From CALNXN01 sp942490645 (GTDB lineage: Bacteria; Pseudomonadota; Alphaproteobacteria; Rhodobacterales; Rhodobacteraceae): a stretch of 64,000 nt of DNA. Numbering within the stretch: position 1 is the first letter of the stretch; each line of letters opens with the position of its first letter. The notes below the pieces were generated by a model. That model saw only the letters and a program-made list of their open reading frames with translations, did not search any database and was not told where the DNA came from. The stretch lies in assembly GCA_942490645.1 (NCBI GenBank), contig CALNXN010000010.1:372001-436000 (forward strand), in the 5' to 3' direction. Shown here piece after piece: positions 8,573-17,683 of this stretch. The position numbers were made by a program, and so were the translations under genes.

Positions 8573-9367
8573 TTAGCCAATCACCGGCGGAAACCCGATG
8601 AACTTGCCAAGGATCAGCAAAAAGACCGACGCACCCAGCATGCCGTCGAACCGGTCCAGCAAGCCGCCATGTCCGGGGATCAGGTTCGAGCTGTCCTTGA
8701 TCTGCATTTTCCGTTTGATTGCGCTTTCGGCAATGTCGCCCATCTGGCTGGCCATCGAAATGGCAATGGACACGCCGATCAACTGCGCGCTCGCCCCGGT
8801 TTGCGACATGAAAATCATTCCGACAATGGCCGCACCAACCCAGCCGAAGCCAGTCCCGGCCCAAGTTTTCTTGGGGCTGACACGGGGCCAGAACTTTGGC
8901 CCGCCGATCATCCGACCGGCGAAATAGCCCACGACATCCGTCGCCACGACCACCAGCACCAGCCAGAGCATCCAGACGAACCCCATGTCGTCGCGGACCT
9001 GCATCATGCCAAATCCCGCCAGCAGCACGAGGGCAGTAAAAACCATATAAAGCGTGCGGTGCCTGTCCAACTGGCCAAACCCTACCAGCGCAGGCGCCAG
9101 CAGGATCGGCAGCGCAAACCCCACGGGCAGGTAGATCGCGAGCAACGTCGCAGCCCCCGCCAAAGCCCCAAGCTGGATGGGTATTGCACGCGTCGCCGTG
9201 TGCAGCATCGTGACCAGCTCCCACACCATCAAGCCGCAGATCACCGCGACCATCACGTGAAAGATGTCGCCGCCCGCCCAGACACCCCACATCCCGATCA
9301 GCACCATCGCCGCACCCGAAGCCATGCGGGTCGCCAGATCAGACCATTTTTCCGAAGCACTGCTCAT
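8573..9367 (-). CDS. cdsA: Phosphatidate cytidylyltransferase CdsA
   Basis: CdsA makes CDP-diacylglycerol from phosphatidic acid and CTP, the branch point of phospholipid synthesis in the inner membrane. The 264 residues contain about seven hydrophobic helices. The C-terminal signature GDIAESAIKRKMQIKDSSN is followed by PGHGGLLDRFDGML, including the acidic metal-binding residues. It lies 9 bases after uppS and 3 bases before dxr, in the conserved frr-uppS-cdsA-dxr-rseP order. Confidence 0.96.
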   Translation of the reverse strand: MSSASEKWSDLATRMASGAAMVLIGMWGVWAGGDIFHVMVAVICGLMVWELVTMLHTATRAIPIQLGALAGAATLLAIYLPVGFALPILLAPALVGFGQLDRHRTLYMVFTALVLLAGFGMMQVRDDMGFVWMLWLVLVVVATDVVGYFAGRMIGGPKFWPRVSPKKTWAGTGFGWVGAAIVGMIFMSQTGASAQLIGVSIAISMASQMGDIAESAIKRKMQIKDSSNLIPGHGGLLDRFDGMLGASVFLLILGKFIGFPPVIG

Positions 9368-9376
9368 GAGATAACG

Positions 9377-10114
9377 TTACCGCACGCCGCCAAAACGCCG
9401 GTCACGACCACCGTAGGACGCGCAGAGCCGCGCGAATTCTTCCTTGGTGAAGTCAGGCCAGAGGGTGTCGATGAATTCGTATTCCGCATAGGCCGACTGC
9501 CACAGCAGAAAATTGGAAATTCGCGCCTCTCCACTGGTGCGGATCACCAGATCCGGGTCTGGCAAGACGTAGGTATCAAGGTATTTGGGCAGGGTTTCTT
9601 CGTCCACGTCATCGGGATGCAGCCGCCCGCTGGCGACATCCATCGCCAATCTTTTGGTCGCACGCGCCACTTCATCTCGCCCACCGTAATTCAGCGCGAT
9701 TGTCAAATGAACCCGCGTGTTTTGCGCAGTGCTTTCTTCCAGCAGCGTCATCAACCGGATCAACTTGTCATCCAGCCGGTCGCGGTCCCCGATAAACCGC
9801 ACCCGCACGCCATATTGGCTCAAAGCGCGGGTTTCCTTGGTGATATAGCGCCGAAACAGGCTCATCAGCCCGGCCACTTCGACCTGCGTGCGTTTCCAGT
9901 TTTCCGTCGAAAATGCAAATATGGTCAGGTATTTCACCCCGACGCCCGGGCAGGCCTCCACGATCTCGCGCACCCGTCTTGCACCGGCGTGATGCCCGAA
10001 AAGCCGCGGACGACCGCGCTGTGTCGCCCACCGCCCGTTGCCGTCCATGATGATTGCAACATGCTGCGGCCCGGTGTCCGGTTCTTGGGCTTCAAGATCA
10101 GTTGCTGCTTCCAT
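9377..10114 (-). CDS. uppS: Isoprenyl (undecaprenyl) diphosphate synthase
   Basis: UppS elongates farnesyl diphosphate with cis-isoprene units to the carrier lipid used for peptidoglycan and polysaccharide export. The 245 residues contain MDGNGRWA (Asp24, the catalytic Mg-binding aspartate), FAFSTENWKR and the C-terminal DLVIRTSGEARISNFLLW. I chose the ATG at 10114, with GGAAG 7 bases upstream; the frame is open to a TTG at 10150 without a better site. It follows frr by 57 bases. Confidence 0.96.
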   Translation of the reverse strand: MEAATDLEAQEPDTGPQHVAIIMDGNGRWATQRGRPRLFGHHAGARRVREIVEACPGVGVKYLTIFAFSTENWKRTQVEVAGLMSLFRRYITKETRALSQYGVRVRFIGDRDRLDDKLIRLMTLLEESTAQNTRVHLTIALNYGGRDEVARATKRLAMDVASGRLHPDDVDEETLPKYLDTYVLPDPDLVIRTSGEARISNFLLWQSAYAEYEFIDTLWPDFTKEEFARLCASYGGRDRRFGGVR

Positions 10115-10171
10115 CGTCACACTTCCGATACACCCAATACGCACATGCAATTGCTCGGCCTTGGCACCTGA

Positions 10172-10735
10172 TCAGACCTGCATCACCTCGGCCTGTTTGG
10201 TTTCCAACTGATCGTCAATCATCTTGATGTAGGTGTCGGTCAATTCTTGAACCTCGCCTTCCCAGATTTTCTGATCGTCTTCGGACATACCGTCGGCCTT
10301 GGCCTTCTTGATCTGGTCCATGCCATCGCGGCGCACGTTGCGGATGCTGACACGGGCATGTTCGGCATATTGACCGGCCACTTTGGTCAACTCGCGGCGG
10401 CGCTCTTCGTTCAACTCGGGGATGGGCAGCATGATGATGGTGCCGTTGAGTTGTGGATTGATGCCAAGCCCGCTTTCGCGAATGGCCTTTTCCACCTTAC
10501 CGACAAGCCCCTTGTCCCAGACGTTGATGGTGACCATCCGCGGCTCCGGTACGTTGACCGTCCCCACCTGATTGATCGGCGTCATCGCGCCGTAAGCGTC
10601 AACCATCACCGGCTCGAGCATGGAAGCGGACGCGCGCCCGGTTCTCAGCGATGCAAATTCAGTTCGCAGATTGGCGATCGCACCATCCATACGGCGCGTC
10701 AGATCGTCGGTATCCAGCATGAAGTCTTCTGACAT
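10172..10735 (-). CDS. frr: Ribosome recycling factor
   Basis: RRF splits the post-termination ribosome together with EF-G. The 187 residues are the normal length, with FASLRTGRASASML, NPQLNGTIIMLPIP and the C-terminal helical region typical of the family. It starts at the ATG at 10735. In most relatives frr directly follows pyrH. Here pyrH is 1.5 kb upstream, with an oppositely oriented CAP-RTX gene between them, so frr must have its own promoter or depend on antisense-spanning read-through. Confidence 0.97.
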   Translation of the reverse strand: MSEDFMLDTDDLTRRMDGAIANLRTEFASLRTGRASASMLEPVMVDAYGAMTPINQVGTVNVPEPRMVTINVWDKGLVGKVEKAIRESGLGINPQLNGTIIMLPIPELNEERRRELTKVAGQYAEHARVSIRNVRRDGMDQIKKAKADGMSEDDQKIWEGEVQELTDTYIKMIDDQLETKQAEVMQV

Positions 10736-11006
10736 GGTCTTTTATGCCCTCTTCCTTTTGACGCGCTTATAGCGCGCACGCGCTCAAAGTGTACAGGACC
10801 GGTTTGTGTTTTCGTAGGTGCGGAATACCCCTGATTTCGGCAGAGGCCCGCCTGAATGACCTGGGCGGACCGGCGTCTTTCGGCGTGCAATTGCCGAGAC
10901 ACAAATTGCATGTATACGCCCAACAATCGCCATGAAACACACTCACTGTAATAAGGTTAACGCTCAAAAAGACCGACAATACGGCAAAAGACCATGAGGA
11001 AGACTT

Positions 11007-12197
11007 ATGACACAGGCGAACCCGTACGAACAGTACATGCTGACCTTGATCAACGCAGAGCGCGCCAAAGTGGGTGCGGACGCTTTGCAGCTCGAGGTGA
11101 ACCTCAACGAATCCGCTGAGGACCATTCGCGCTGGATGCTGCAACAGGATGTCTTTTCACACACGGGTGCGGGCAGATCATCCGCGACCCAGCGCATGGA
11201 CACGGCTGGTTTTGACTTCAGCGGCAGTTGGCGGTCGGCCGAAAACATCGCCGTACAAAGCGAACGTGGTGCGGCTGGTATCATGGATGACGTGCTTAAC
11301 CTGCATGTATCGCTGATGAACAGCCCCGGCCACCGTGCCAACATCCTGAACCCACACCTTGACTATGTCGGGATCGGGATTGAGTTGGGTGATTTCCGGT
11401 TCAACTCGGGTGAATACGAATCCGTCATCGTGACACAGAACTTCGCGTCAACGGGGGGGAGTGTTCAACTTGATGGCGCACAGACTCCTACATCGCCTCC
11501 GCCGGCGACACCTGTGCAAGTGTCTGCCCCGGCCTCTGATCCAGCGCCGACCGCTGGGTCAGGCAATGATCGCATCAACGGAACGAATAATGCGGACCGA
11601 ATATTCAGCGGTGCGAAAAATGACGTGGTGTATGGCCTTAACGGGAATGACAGGCTGTTTGGTGAAAACGGTAATGACACGCTGGATGGCGGCAATGGCA
11701 ATGACGTGCTGCGCGGCGGAAACGGCGATGATCATCTCAAAGGTCAAAGCGGCCATGACCGGATCACCGGCGACGCTGGCAATGACCGGATTGATGGTGG
11801 CAGCGGCAATGATGTCATGAACGGTGCCGTCGGGAACGACCGGCTGAACGGCCAAGACGGCCATGACCGGCTGGTCGGCATGGATGGAAACGACACATTG
11901 GACGGTGGATTGGGCAATGACACTTTGTCCAGCGGCAGAGGCAACGACCAGCTGTTTGGCGGTGAGGATGCAGATTTGTTCATCTTTCAACGCGGCAGCG
12001 ATGTCGACCACATTCAGGATTTTCAGAACAACATCGATACCATCGACCTGACTACCTTCAGTCTGGACTCAGTCCAGCAAGCGCTAGGGTTTGCCAAACA
12101 GCAAGGCAGCGATGTTGTGTTTGACTTCGGACGGGGCGACATGTTGATCGTCGATGACGTTTGGATGTACCAGCTATCGGATGATTTGCAGCTGTAA
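11007..12197 (+). CDS. Secreted CAP-domain protein with RTX calcium-binding repeats
   Basis: The 396 residues have a CAP/SCP (PR-1-like) domain at about 8-150, recognised from LINAERAKVGADAL, EDHSRWMLQQ, FSHTG and MNSPGHRANILNP. A Pro/Ala linker follows (about 153-180), then roughly eight to ten RTX nonapeptides of type GGNGNDVLR at about 190-320, and an acidic, hydrophobic C-terminus. There is no Sec signal, consistent with type I secretion through a C-terminal signal; no type I exporter is in the window. The start has AGGAAG just upstream. It is oriented against its neighbours pyrH and frr and splits a normally contiguous pair. CAP proteins vary in function, so substrate and role are unknown. 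Confidence 0.9.
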   Translation: MTQANPYEQYMLTLINAERAKVGADALQLEVNLNESAEDHSRWMLQQDVFSHTGAGRSSATQRMDTAGFDFSGSWRSAENIAVQSERGAAGIMDDVLNLHVSLMNSPGHRANILNPHLDYVGIGIELGDFRFNSGEYESVIVTQNFASTGGSVQLDGAQTPTSPPPATPVQVSAPASDPAPTAGSGNDRINGTNNADRIFSGAKNDVVYGLNGNDRLFGENGNDTLDGGNGNDVLRGGNGDDHLKGQSGHDRITGDAGNDRIDGGSGNDVMNGAVGNDRLNGQDGHDRLVGMDGNDTLDGGLGNDTLSSGRGNDQLFGGEDADLFIFQRGSDVDHIQDFQNNIDTIDLTTFSLDSVQQALGFAKQQGSDVVFDFGRGDMLIVDDVWMYQLSDDLQL

Positions 12198-12203
12198 GAA
12201 ACC

Positions 12204-12231
12204 GGGCCTTCGCGAAATGCTGCGAGGGTCC
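12204..12231. terminator. Hairpin between convergent CAP-RTX gene and pyrH
   Basis: Ten-base arms (GGGCCTTCGC and GCGAGGGTCC, two G-T pairs on the plus strand) enclose 8 bases in the 45-base gap between the two convergent stops. A strong T-tract is lacking on either side, so termination is plausible from position rather than proven by form. Confidence 0.4.
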
Positions 12232-12242
12232 AAGGTGACGTT

Positions 12243-12974
12243 TCAGATGTCGCGCACGACCGTATAGGTGCCCTTACCCGCAAGTATCCCGCGGAACCCG
12301 CCTGGTTCATCCAGCGAAAAGACAATGATCGGCAGGTTGTTGTCGCGCGCCAATGCAATGGCCGACGCATCCATGACGCCCAGACGTTTGGCCAGCACGT
12401 CATCATAACTCACCGTGTCATAGCGTTTGGCATCGGCATGTCTGGCGGGGTCTTTGTCGTAGACGCCATCCACCTTGGTGCCTTTGAAAATCGCCTGACA
12501 CGACATTTCGTTGGCGCGCAGCGTGGCGGCGGTATCGGTGGTGAAATAGGGATTGCCAGTCCCGGCCGCGAAAATGCAGACCCGCTTTTTCTCAAGGTGG
12601 CGCACGGCGCGGCGTCGGATGTACGGCTCTGCGACCTCGTTCATGGTAATCGCGGAAATAACGCGCGTGTGGATGCCCAGCCCTTCCAGCGATGACTGCA
12701 TCGCCAGCGCGTTCATCACCGTGGCCAGCATCCCCATGTAGTCCGCCGTGGTGCGCTCCATCCCCTGCGCGGACCCTTGCAGCCCACGAAAGATATTGCC
12801 GCCGCCAATAACCATGCAGATCTCGACGCCCATTTCGTGCACCGATTGGACCTCGCGGGCGATGCGCTCCACCGTCGGCGGATGCAGCCCATAGCCCTGA
12901 TCGCCCATCAACGCCTCCCCCGATATTTTCAGCATGACCCGTTTGAAAGAAGGCGCAGGGTCAGCTTGGGTCAT
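12243..12974 (-). CDS. pyrH: UMP kinase PyrH
   Basis: PyrH phosphorylates UMP to UDP, feeding nucleotide pools and UDP-sugar precursors of lipid A and peptidoglycan. The 243 residues show the amino-acid-kinase fold, with KRVMLKISGEALMG, the GGGNIFRG loop and GTGNPYFTTDTAA. I start at the ATG at 12974, where GGAG lies a few bases upstream. The frame is open about 200 bases further but that stretch overlaps the divergent miaA start and is unlike the family. It heads the envelope block but is separated from frr by the CAP-RTX gene. Confidence 0.96.
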   Translation of the reverse strand: MTQADPAPSFKRVMLKISGEALMGDQGYGLHPPTVERIAREVQSVHEMGVEICMVIGGGNIFRGLQGSAQGMERTTADYMGMLATVMNALAMQSSLEGLGIHTRVISAITMNEVAEPYIRRRAVRHLEKKRVCIFAAGTGNPYFTTDTAATLRANEMSCQAIFKGTKVDGVYDKDPARHADAKRYDTVSYDDVLAKRLGVMDASAIALARDNNLPIIVFSLDEPGGFRGILAGKGTYTVVRDI

Positions 12975-13066
12975 GGTGGCTCCGGAGGTTTGAGGCTTTT
13001 GTTCGCGCGCAAAATGTCGGAAAACGCCGGCAACTTCAATGCGCCATACTTGGGAATGCACAGAAA

Positions 13067-13957
13067 ATGGCCGATGGCCTTTCAGAAAAGCACAGCGCCT
13101 TGCTGGATCAGGTGCCGCATGACCGGCATGTTCTGATCGCCGGGCCGACCGCGTCGGGTAAATCCGCACTTGCCTTGGCAATTGCGGAACGCGCGGGCGG
13201 CGTGATCGTGAACGCTGATGCCAGCCAAGTCTATGATTGCTGGAGGATCCTGACGGCGCGCCCCTCTGCTGAGGAAGAGGCGCGCGCGCTGCATGCTCTT
13301 TATGGACATGTGCGCGCGACAGATGCCTATTCCACCGGCCATTGGCTGCGCGAGGTGACGACGTTGCTGCAAGAGCCAGAACGGTTGATCATCGTGGGCG
13401 GAACCGGGCTTTATTTTACCGCGCTGACCAAGGGGCTGGCCGATATTCCGCCCGTGCCCGCCGCCACGCGGGCGCAAGCCGATGCCTTGAGCGTAGACGC
13501 AATGCTGGACGATCTGGACGCCGCGACCCGTGCACAGATCGACACTGCCAATCGCGCCCGCGTCCAACGCGCATGGGAAGTGCAGACCAGCACGGGCCGG
13601 TCACTGATCGACTGGCAAGACACCACCGCGGCCCCGGTCCTGCCTTTGGCAGAGACCTCCGCCTTTGTGATGGATGCACCCAAGGATTGGCTGACGCCGC
13701 GCATCGAACGGCGCTTTGACCTGATGCTGTCCAAAGGCGCACTGGACGAGGTTGCCGCCATGCAGCCCACCTATGATCCTGCCCTGCCCGCCCATCGGGC
13801 CATCGGCGCGCGCGAACTGTTGGCCCATTTGAAAGGACAAATGACGCTGCAAGAGGCCAAAACCGCCGCGACGATCGCAACCCGCCAGTTTGCCAAGCGC
13901 CAACGCACATGGTTTCGGTCGAAAATGCGCGATTGGACATGGCTTCGGCCGGAATAA
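13067..13957 (+). CDS. miaA: tRNA dimethylallyltransferase MiaA
   Basis: MiaA adds a dimethylallyl group to A37 of tRNAs reading UNN codons, using the isoprenoid made through Dxr. The 296 residues carry the P-loop GPTASGKS (26-33), NADASQVYDCW (substrate and catalytic aspartate region), GGTGLYFTAL and the C-terminal RQFAKRQRTWFR. It is divergent from pyrH with 92 bases between starts. Slightly shorter than enterobacterial MiaA, as usual in alphaproteobacteria. Confidence 0.95.
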   Translation: MADGLSEKHSALLDQVPHDRHVLIAGPTASGKSALALAIAERAGGVIVNADASQVYDCWRILTARPSAEEEARALHALYGHVRATDAYSTGHWLREVTTLLQEPERLIIVGGTGLYFTALTKGLADIPPVPAATRAQADALSVDAMLDDLDAATRAQIDTANRARVQRAWEVQTSTGRSLIDWQDTTAAPVLPLAETSAFVMDAPKDWLTPRIERRFDLMLSKGALDEVAAMQPTYDPALPAHRAIGARELLAHLKGQMTLQEAKTAATIATRQFAKRQRTWFRSKMRDWTWLRPE

Positions 13958-13990
13958 GCCCAAAACCACCACTTTCCAAAAACTGCCTTT

Positions 13991-14896
13991 ATGGGCAAAG
14001 CATGCTGTGTAAAACTGCATAAAATTGGTCTAAAAACAACAATTGCGAGGTATTTGGTGCCTGATTTTGCACTGCATATCCAAACCTTGGCACAGTTCAG
14101 TTCCGGACAGGACTGGCAACTGTCGCTTGCGCAGGACCGCCCGCACCATCTGCTGTTTTGGATCACGCGCGGTCAGGGGCGCTTGCTCATGGACGGACAA
14201 CGCCGGGGTCTGGGTACGCACAATGCGGTATTCGTGCCCGCAGGCCAGTTGTTTGCTTTGGATCTGGGGCGTCAAGGGATGGGACAGGTCATCAGCATTC
14301 TCGATGGCACCGACCTGACATTGCCAAACACCGCGCGTCACTTACGAATCCGCGACGCGCAGGTGATGGGTGAATTCACCACCCTGCTGGAAACCGCGCT
14401 GCGCGAGCAGACCACCGCCCGCCCTTTGCAGGCGGATGCACTCGTCGCTCACAGTGCGCTGATTTCGGTGTGGCTGCGCCGCCAGATGGCGCAAGACGAA
14501 CATATCCCCCCAAGGCGCAACGCCGCACAGCGCCTGTCGGCGCGGTTTTGCGCCCGCGTCAGTGCGAATTTCTCACAAAACATAACAATGGCCGACCATG
14601 CCGAGGCGCTGGACGTCACACCCACCCACCTGACGCGGGCCTGCAAATCCGCGACCGGGCGCACTGCTGCGGATCTGCTGACAGAACGGGTGCTTTTTGA
14701 GGCCCGCATGTTGCTCGTGACCACGAAAGTGCCCGCACAAGACATCGCCCGGCATCTGGGCTTTGGAAGTGCCGCATATTTCACGCGCTTCGTGCAGCAA
14801 CACACCGGGGCAACGCCCACCCAGTTGCGCAAAAAAGCCCGCGCCGGGCATGGCGGGCTTGCCATACGACCGACAGTTCCGGCAGCAATGATGTAA
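13991..14896 (+). CDS. AraC-family transcriptional regulator
   Basis: The 301 residues have an N-terminal cupin-like sensing region (about 30-110, with FWITRGQGRLLMDGQ) and a C-terminal AraC DNA-binding domain (about 185-285) with two helix-turn-helices: MADHAEALDVTPTHLTRACK and the second, VPAQDIARHLGFGSAAYFTR. The start is uncertain: the ATG at 13991 is the longest, but a GTG at 14057 has GAGG 6 bases upstream and would remove 22 unconvincing residues. It lies 165 bases before the first permease gene in the same direction, so it may control that transporter. The ligand cannot be told. Confidence 0.87.
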   Translation: MGKACCVKLHKIGLKTTIARYLVPDFALHIQTLAQFSSGQDWQLSLAQDRPHHLLFWITRGQGRLLMDGQRRGLGTHNAVFVPAGQLFALDLGRQGMGQVISILDGTDLTLPNTARHLRIRDAQVMGEFTTLLETALREQTTARPLQADALVAHSALISVWLRRQMAQDEHIPPRRNAAQRLSARFCARVSANFSQNITMADHAEALDVTPTHLTRACKSATGRTAADLLTERVLFEARMLLVTTKVPAQDIARHLGFGSAAYFTRFVQQHTGATPTQLRKKARAGHGGLAIRPTVPAAMM

Positions 14897-14946
14897 TTGC
14901 GACCTCACGATGTCGTAAAAAAACAAGGATTGGGCGCTCGTTCACA

Positions 14947-14976
14947 TTGACGGCGCCCGGCAAGTCATGCCTGATA
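14947..14976 (+). promoter_or_regulatory. Possible promoter of the peptide-type ABC transporter operon
   Basis: A TTGACG -35-like hexamer and a CTGATA -10-like hexamer are separated by 18 bases, ending 85 bases before the first permease ATG and after the AraC regulator stop. It is assigned by eye from consensus only. Confidence 0.35.
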
Positions 14977-15061
14977 GATGCACTCACTTAACGAATTGGC
15001 CAGAAAGGCCGGATCGAAAACCAGCGTGAACAACACGCATAGCCTGACAACAGGGGCACCA

Positions 15062-16105
15062 ATGGGACTTTTTATACTCAGACGTCTGGGTGTGATGATT
15101 CTGACGGCACTTTGCTTGACGTTCATCGTATTCTGGCTGACCAATCTTTATCCAAACCTTGAAAAGCTGGCCAAAACGCAAGGCAACTTCCGCATGTCGG
15201 ATGAAGCCGTGACCAGCTATCTGGATTCCAACGGGTACTTGCAGCCCACGCCGATCAAGTTCGGCCAGTGGCTTGGCGTGCTGCCTGGATGGGAAAAAGA
15301 ACGCGACGGCAAAGAATACGGGCGCTGCTACAGCGCCGAGACCCCCGTCGAGGAGCGCTCAACCTACTGCGGCGTTCTACAAGGCGATTGGGGCCAGTCG
15401 ACTGTCTTCAAGGATGATGTCTCGAGCCTTGTTGCGACCCGATTGGGGCTGACGGGCAAACTGATGTTGGCGGTGATGCTGGTGATGGTGCCGATGGCCC
15501 TGTTGATCGGTGTGCTGGCCGGGATGCGCGAGGGATCGGTCACAGATCGATCGCTGTCGACCTTCTCAATCGCCTCCACGGCGACGCCAGAATATGTGTC
15601 AGGTGTTATTTTCATTGCGGTGTTCACCTCATCAGCCTTTGGGTTGAAGTGGTTCAAGGGCTCTGCGACCTCCGCGATGGAGAACGCGACGTTTGAAAAC
15701 TTTACCCTGCCGGTGGTGACTATCGCCCTTTACGGGATGGGGTATATCGCGCGGATGACACGTGCCTCGATGACCGAAGTGATGACGGCGCAATACATCC
15801 GCACGGCGCGCCTCAAGGGGGTCAAGTTCTCCAACATCGTCATGAAACATGCGCTGCGTAACGCGCTGATCGCGCCCTTTACGGTGATCATGCTGCAATT
15901 CCCCTGGCTGTTGAACGGTGTTGTGATCGTCGAGACGCTCTTTAACTACAAGGGTTTCGGCTGGTTGCTTGTGCAGGCAGCTTCCAACAATGACATCGAA
16001 CTGCTGCTGGCGGTTTCTGTTGTCTCGGTCGCGGTGGTTCTGGTGACACAGCTGATATCCGATATCGGCTACGTCTACCTCAATCCACGCATTCGTATCG
16101 CTTAA
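15062..16105 (+). CDS. Peptide-type ABC transporter permease (DppB-like)
   Basis: This is the first permease of a family-5 (dipeptide/oligopeptide/nickel) importer. I start at the ATG at 15062, preceded by AGGGG, giving 347 residues that begin MGLFILRRLGVMILT. After helix 1 there is an unusually long extracytoplasmic segment (about residues 30-130) holding a pair of cysteines (GRCYSAE and STYCGVL). The C-terminal part has five further helices and the ATPase-contact loop YIRTARLKGVKFSNIVMKHALRNA. It is followed after 14 bases by the second permease. A longer frame to 14978 lacks support. Confidence 0.9.
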   Translation: MGLFILRRLGVMILTALCLTFIVFWLTNLYPNLEKLAKTQGNFRMSDEAVTSYLDSNGYLQPTPIKFGQWLGVLPGWEKERDGKEYGRCYSAETPVEERSTYCGVLQGDWGQSTVFKDDVSSLVATRLGLTGKLMLAVMLVMVPMALLIGVLAGMREGSVTDRSLSTFSIASTATPEYVSGVIFIAVFTSSAFGLKWFKGSATSAMENATFENFTLPVVTIALYGMGYIARMTRASMTEVMTAQYIRTARLKGVKFSNIVMKHALRNALIAPFTVIMLQFPWLLNGVVIVETLFNYKGFGWLLVQAASNNDIELLLAVSVVSVAVVLVTQLISDIGYVYLNPRIRIA

Positions 16106-16119
16106 AGGAGACCGGGAAC

Positions 16120-17589
16120 ATGGAACCTCTTACATGGACAGGGTCATTCAGCTGGATGAACATCCTTTTCGCCATCGCTTTCGCCGTATTGGCGATTGCG
16201 ATCCTCGCCTCAATCGTGGTGTCGATCTTCGTGAAAGACGACGGACCACGCGCTGTAAATGCAGATGGCACACTCGCCGCGTCGCGCGGGCTCAATGACC
16301 TGATCGGGCTGGTGATCAAAGCGGCCTTTGCCGTGGTGATCTGCCTTGTGGTGGTGCTTCTGATTGGCGGCATGGTCTTTGGTCTGGGCGCCGGCATCAT
16401 CGGTGCAATGTCACAACAACTGATCCCGGTGTGGATCGCGCTGATCGTGCTCTTTGCCCTGTCGATCAGCTTCAAGCGCAAGCTGGGGCTATATGGCAAG
16501 CTCTTTGACAGCACCATCGGCATGATCGGTTTTGGCCTCGTGATGTTCTGGGTGTTCGTCGGTGTCTTCGGTGGACCGTTCGACATGCTTGTCACCCATG
16601 ACACTCTGAGCCAGGTCTCGGGCATGAAAAACGAACTGCCCGGCACACCGATGCGCGGCGCAGAGGAAGGTGAATATCCCTACTTCCTGCTGGGCGGAGA
16701 CAATCTGGCACGCGATGTCTTCAGCCGCCTGATCAAGGGCGCCTGGGTGGTCGTGCAAATCGCGCCTATGGCCACGATCTTTGCCTTTATGGTGGGCATC
16801 ACGCTGGGTTTGCCTGCGGGATACTACGGTGGGCGTCTGGACACGATCCTGTCGTTTCTGGCCAACCTGATCCTCGCCTTCCCGGTGATCTTGCTGTTCT
16901 ACCTGCTGGTGACGCCAGAGATCGTGCTGACGGGTATTCCCAACTACATGGCACTGTTTCTCTTCGTCTTCCCGGTTGTGTTTGTCGCGATCCTTTTAAA
17001 TTCGCGCTACTACACGCAGCCCTCGGTGCGCACCCCGCTGCTTTTGGTGGTGCTTGGGGTGATGGGCTGGCTTTATCTGTCGATGGTGTCGACGGATGGC
17101 GCGCTTATCCAGACCAACACCTACTCTATTCCGGGTCTGCCTGCGGCGATCGACCTTTTTGACATCGATCCCGGGGTGCTCGTTGTGTTCGTGGCGGTGG
17201 TTTTCGTGAACTCTCCGACGGTCTTTCGGATCGTGCGGGGCCTCGCGATGGACATCAAGACACGCGACTACGTGGCGGCGGCGCAAACCCGTGGCGAAGG
17301 CCCATGGTACATCATGCTGTGGGAAATTCTGCCCAACGCCCGTGGCCCGCTGATCGTCGATTTCTGCTTGCGGATCGGGTATACGACCATCCTGCTGGGC
17401 ACGCTTGGTTTCTTTGGCCTTGGGTTGGAGTCGGAAAGCCCGGATTGGGGCACGACCATCAACGCCGGACGGCGCTTGCTGGCGCTTTACCCGCATGCCG
17501 CGATTGCGCCTGCGCTGGCGCTTTTGACGCTGGTGTTGGGGTTGAACCTACTGGCGGATGGCCTGCGCGAAGAGAGCTTACGCGACTGA
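16120..17589 (+). CDS. Peptide-type ABC transporter permease (DppC-like, enlarged)
   Basis: This is the partner permease of the DppB-like protein. At 489 residues it is well above the usual 280-350. The N-terminal 180 residues contain several extra hydrophobic helices and a loop (FVKDDGPRAVNADGT). The core transport domain occupies roughly 200-480 with a further hydrophobic insertion in the middle (about 265-345). The ATPase-contact loop KTRDYVAAAQTRGEGPWYIM and the C-terminal GLNLLADGLRE are typical. An AAGGAG site lies before the ATG. The additional helices suggest a subfamily of its own; the substrate is not evident. Confidence 0.88.
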   Translation: MEPLTWTGSFSWMNILFAIAFAVLAIAILASIVVSIFVKDDGPRAVNADGTLAASRGLNDLIGLVIKAAFAVVICLVVVLLIGGMVFGLGAGIIGAMSQQLIPVWIALIVLFALSISFKRKLGLYGKLFDSTIGMIGFGLVMFWVFVGVFGGPFDMLVTHDTLSQVSGMKNELPGTPMRGAEEGEYPYFLLGGDNLARDVFSRLIKGAWVVVQIAPMATIFAFMVGITLGLPAGYYGGRLDTILSFLANLILAFPVILLFYLLVTPEIVLTGIPNYMALFLFVFPVVFVAILLNSRYYTQPSVRTPLLLVVLGVMGWLYLSMVSTDGALIQTNTYSIPGLPAAIDLFDIDPGVLVVFVAVVFVNSPTVFRIVRGLAMDIKTRDYVAAAQTRGEGPWYIMLWEILPNARGPLIVDFCLRIGYTTILLGTLGFFGLGLESESPDWGTTINAGRRLLALYPHAAIAPALALLTLVLGLNLLADGLREESLRD

Positions 17590-17600
17590 TGAGCGTGGTT

Positions 17601-17647
17601 CGGGGGCGCTGCCCCCGGACCCCCGAGGTATTTTTGGCGAAAGGAAG
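17601..17647 (+). repeat. GC-rich palindromic element, Rhodobacterales-type dispersed repeat
   Basis: The 94-base gap between the second permease and the ATPase start carries a hairpin CGGGGGC-GCT-GCCCCCG, then ACCCCCGAGGTATTTTTGGC and an AAAGGAAG tail. From memory this layout (GC hairpin, CCCCCGAGGTATTTTTGG) resembles a high-copy intergenic element of Roseobacter and Rhodobacter genomes. Only one copy is in this window. It may act as an attenuator or processing site between cistrons. Confidence 0.6.
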
Positions 17648-17683
17648 AGGCCACGTGCCACTTCGCCCATAGGGAGACAAAAG

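Noticed and set aside
11559..12011. Periodic sequence in the CAP-RTX gene, reminiscent of a repeat array
   Set aside because: The periodicity comes from RTX codons (GGxGxD units); repeats are degenerate with no unique spacers, so it is not a CRISPR array. The open frame on the opposite strand is a shadow of the repeat.
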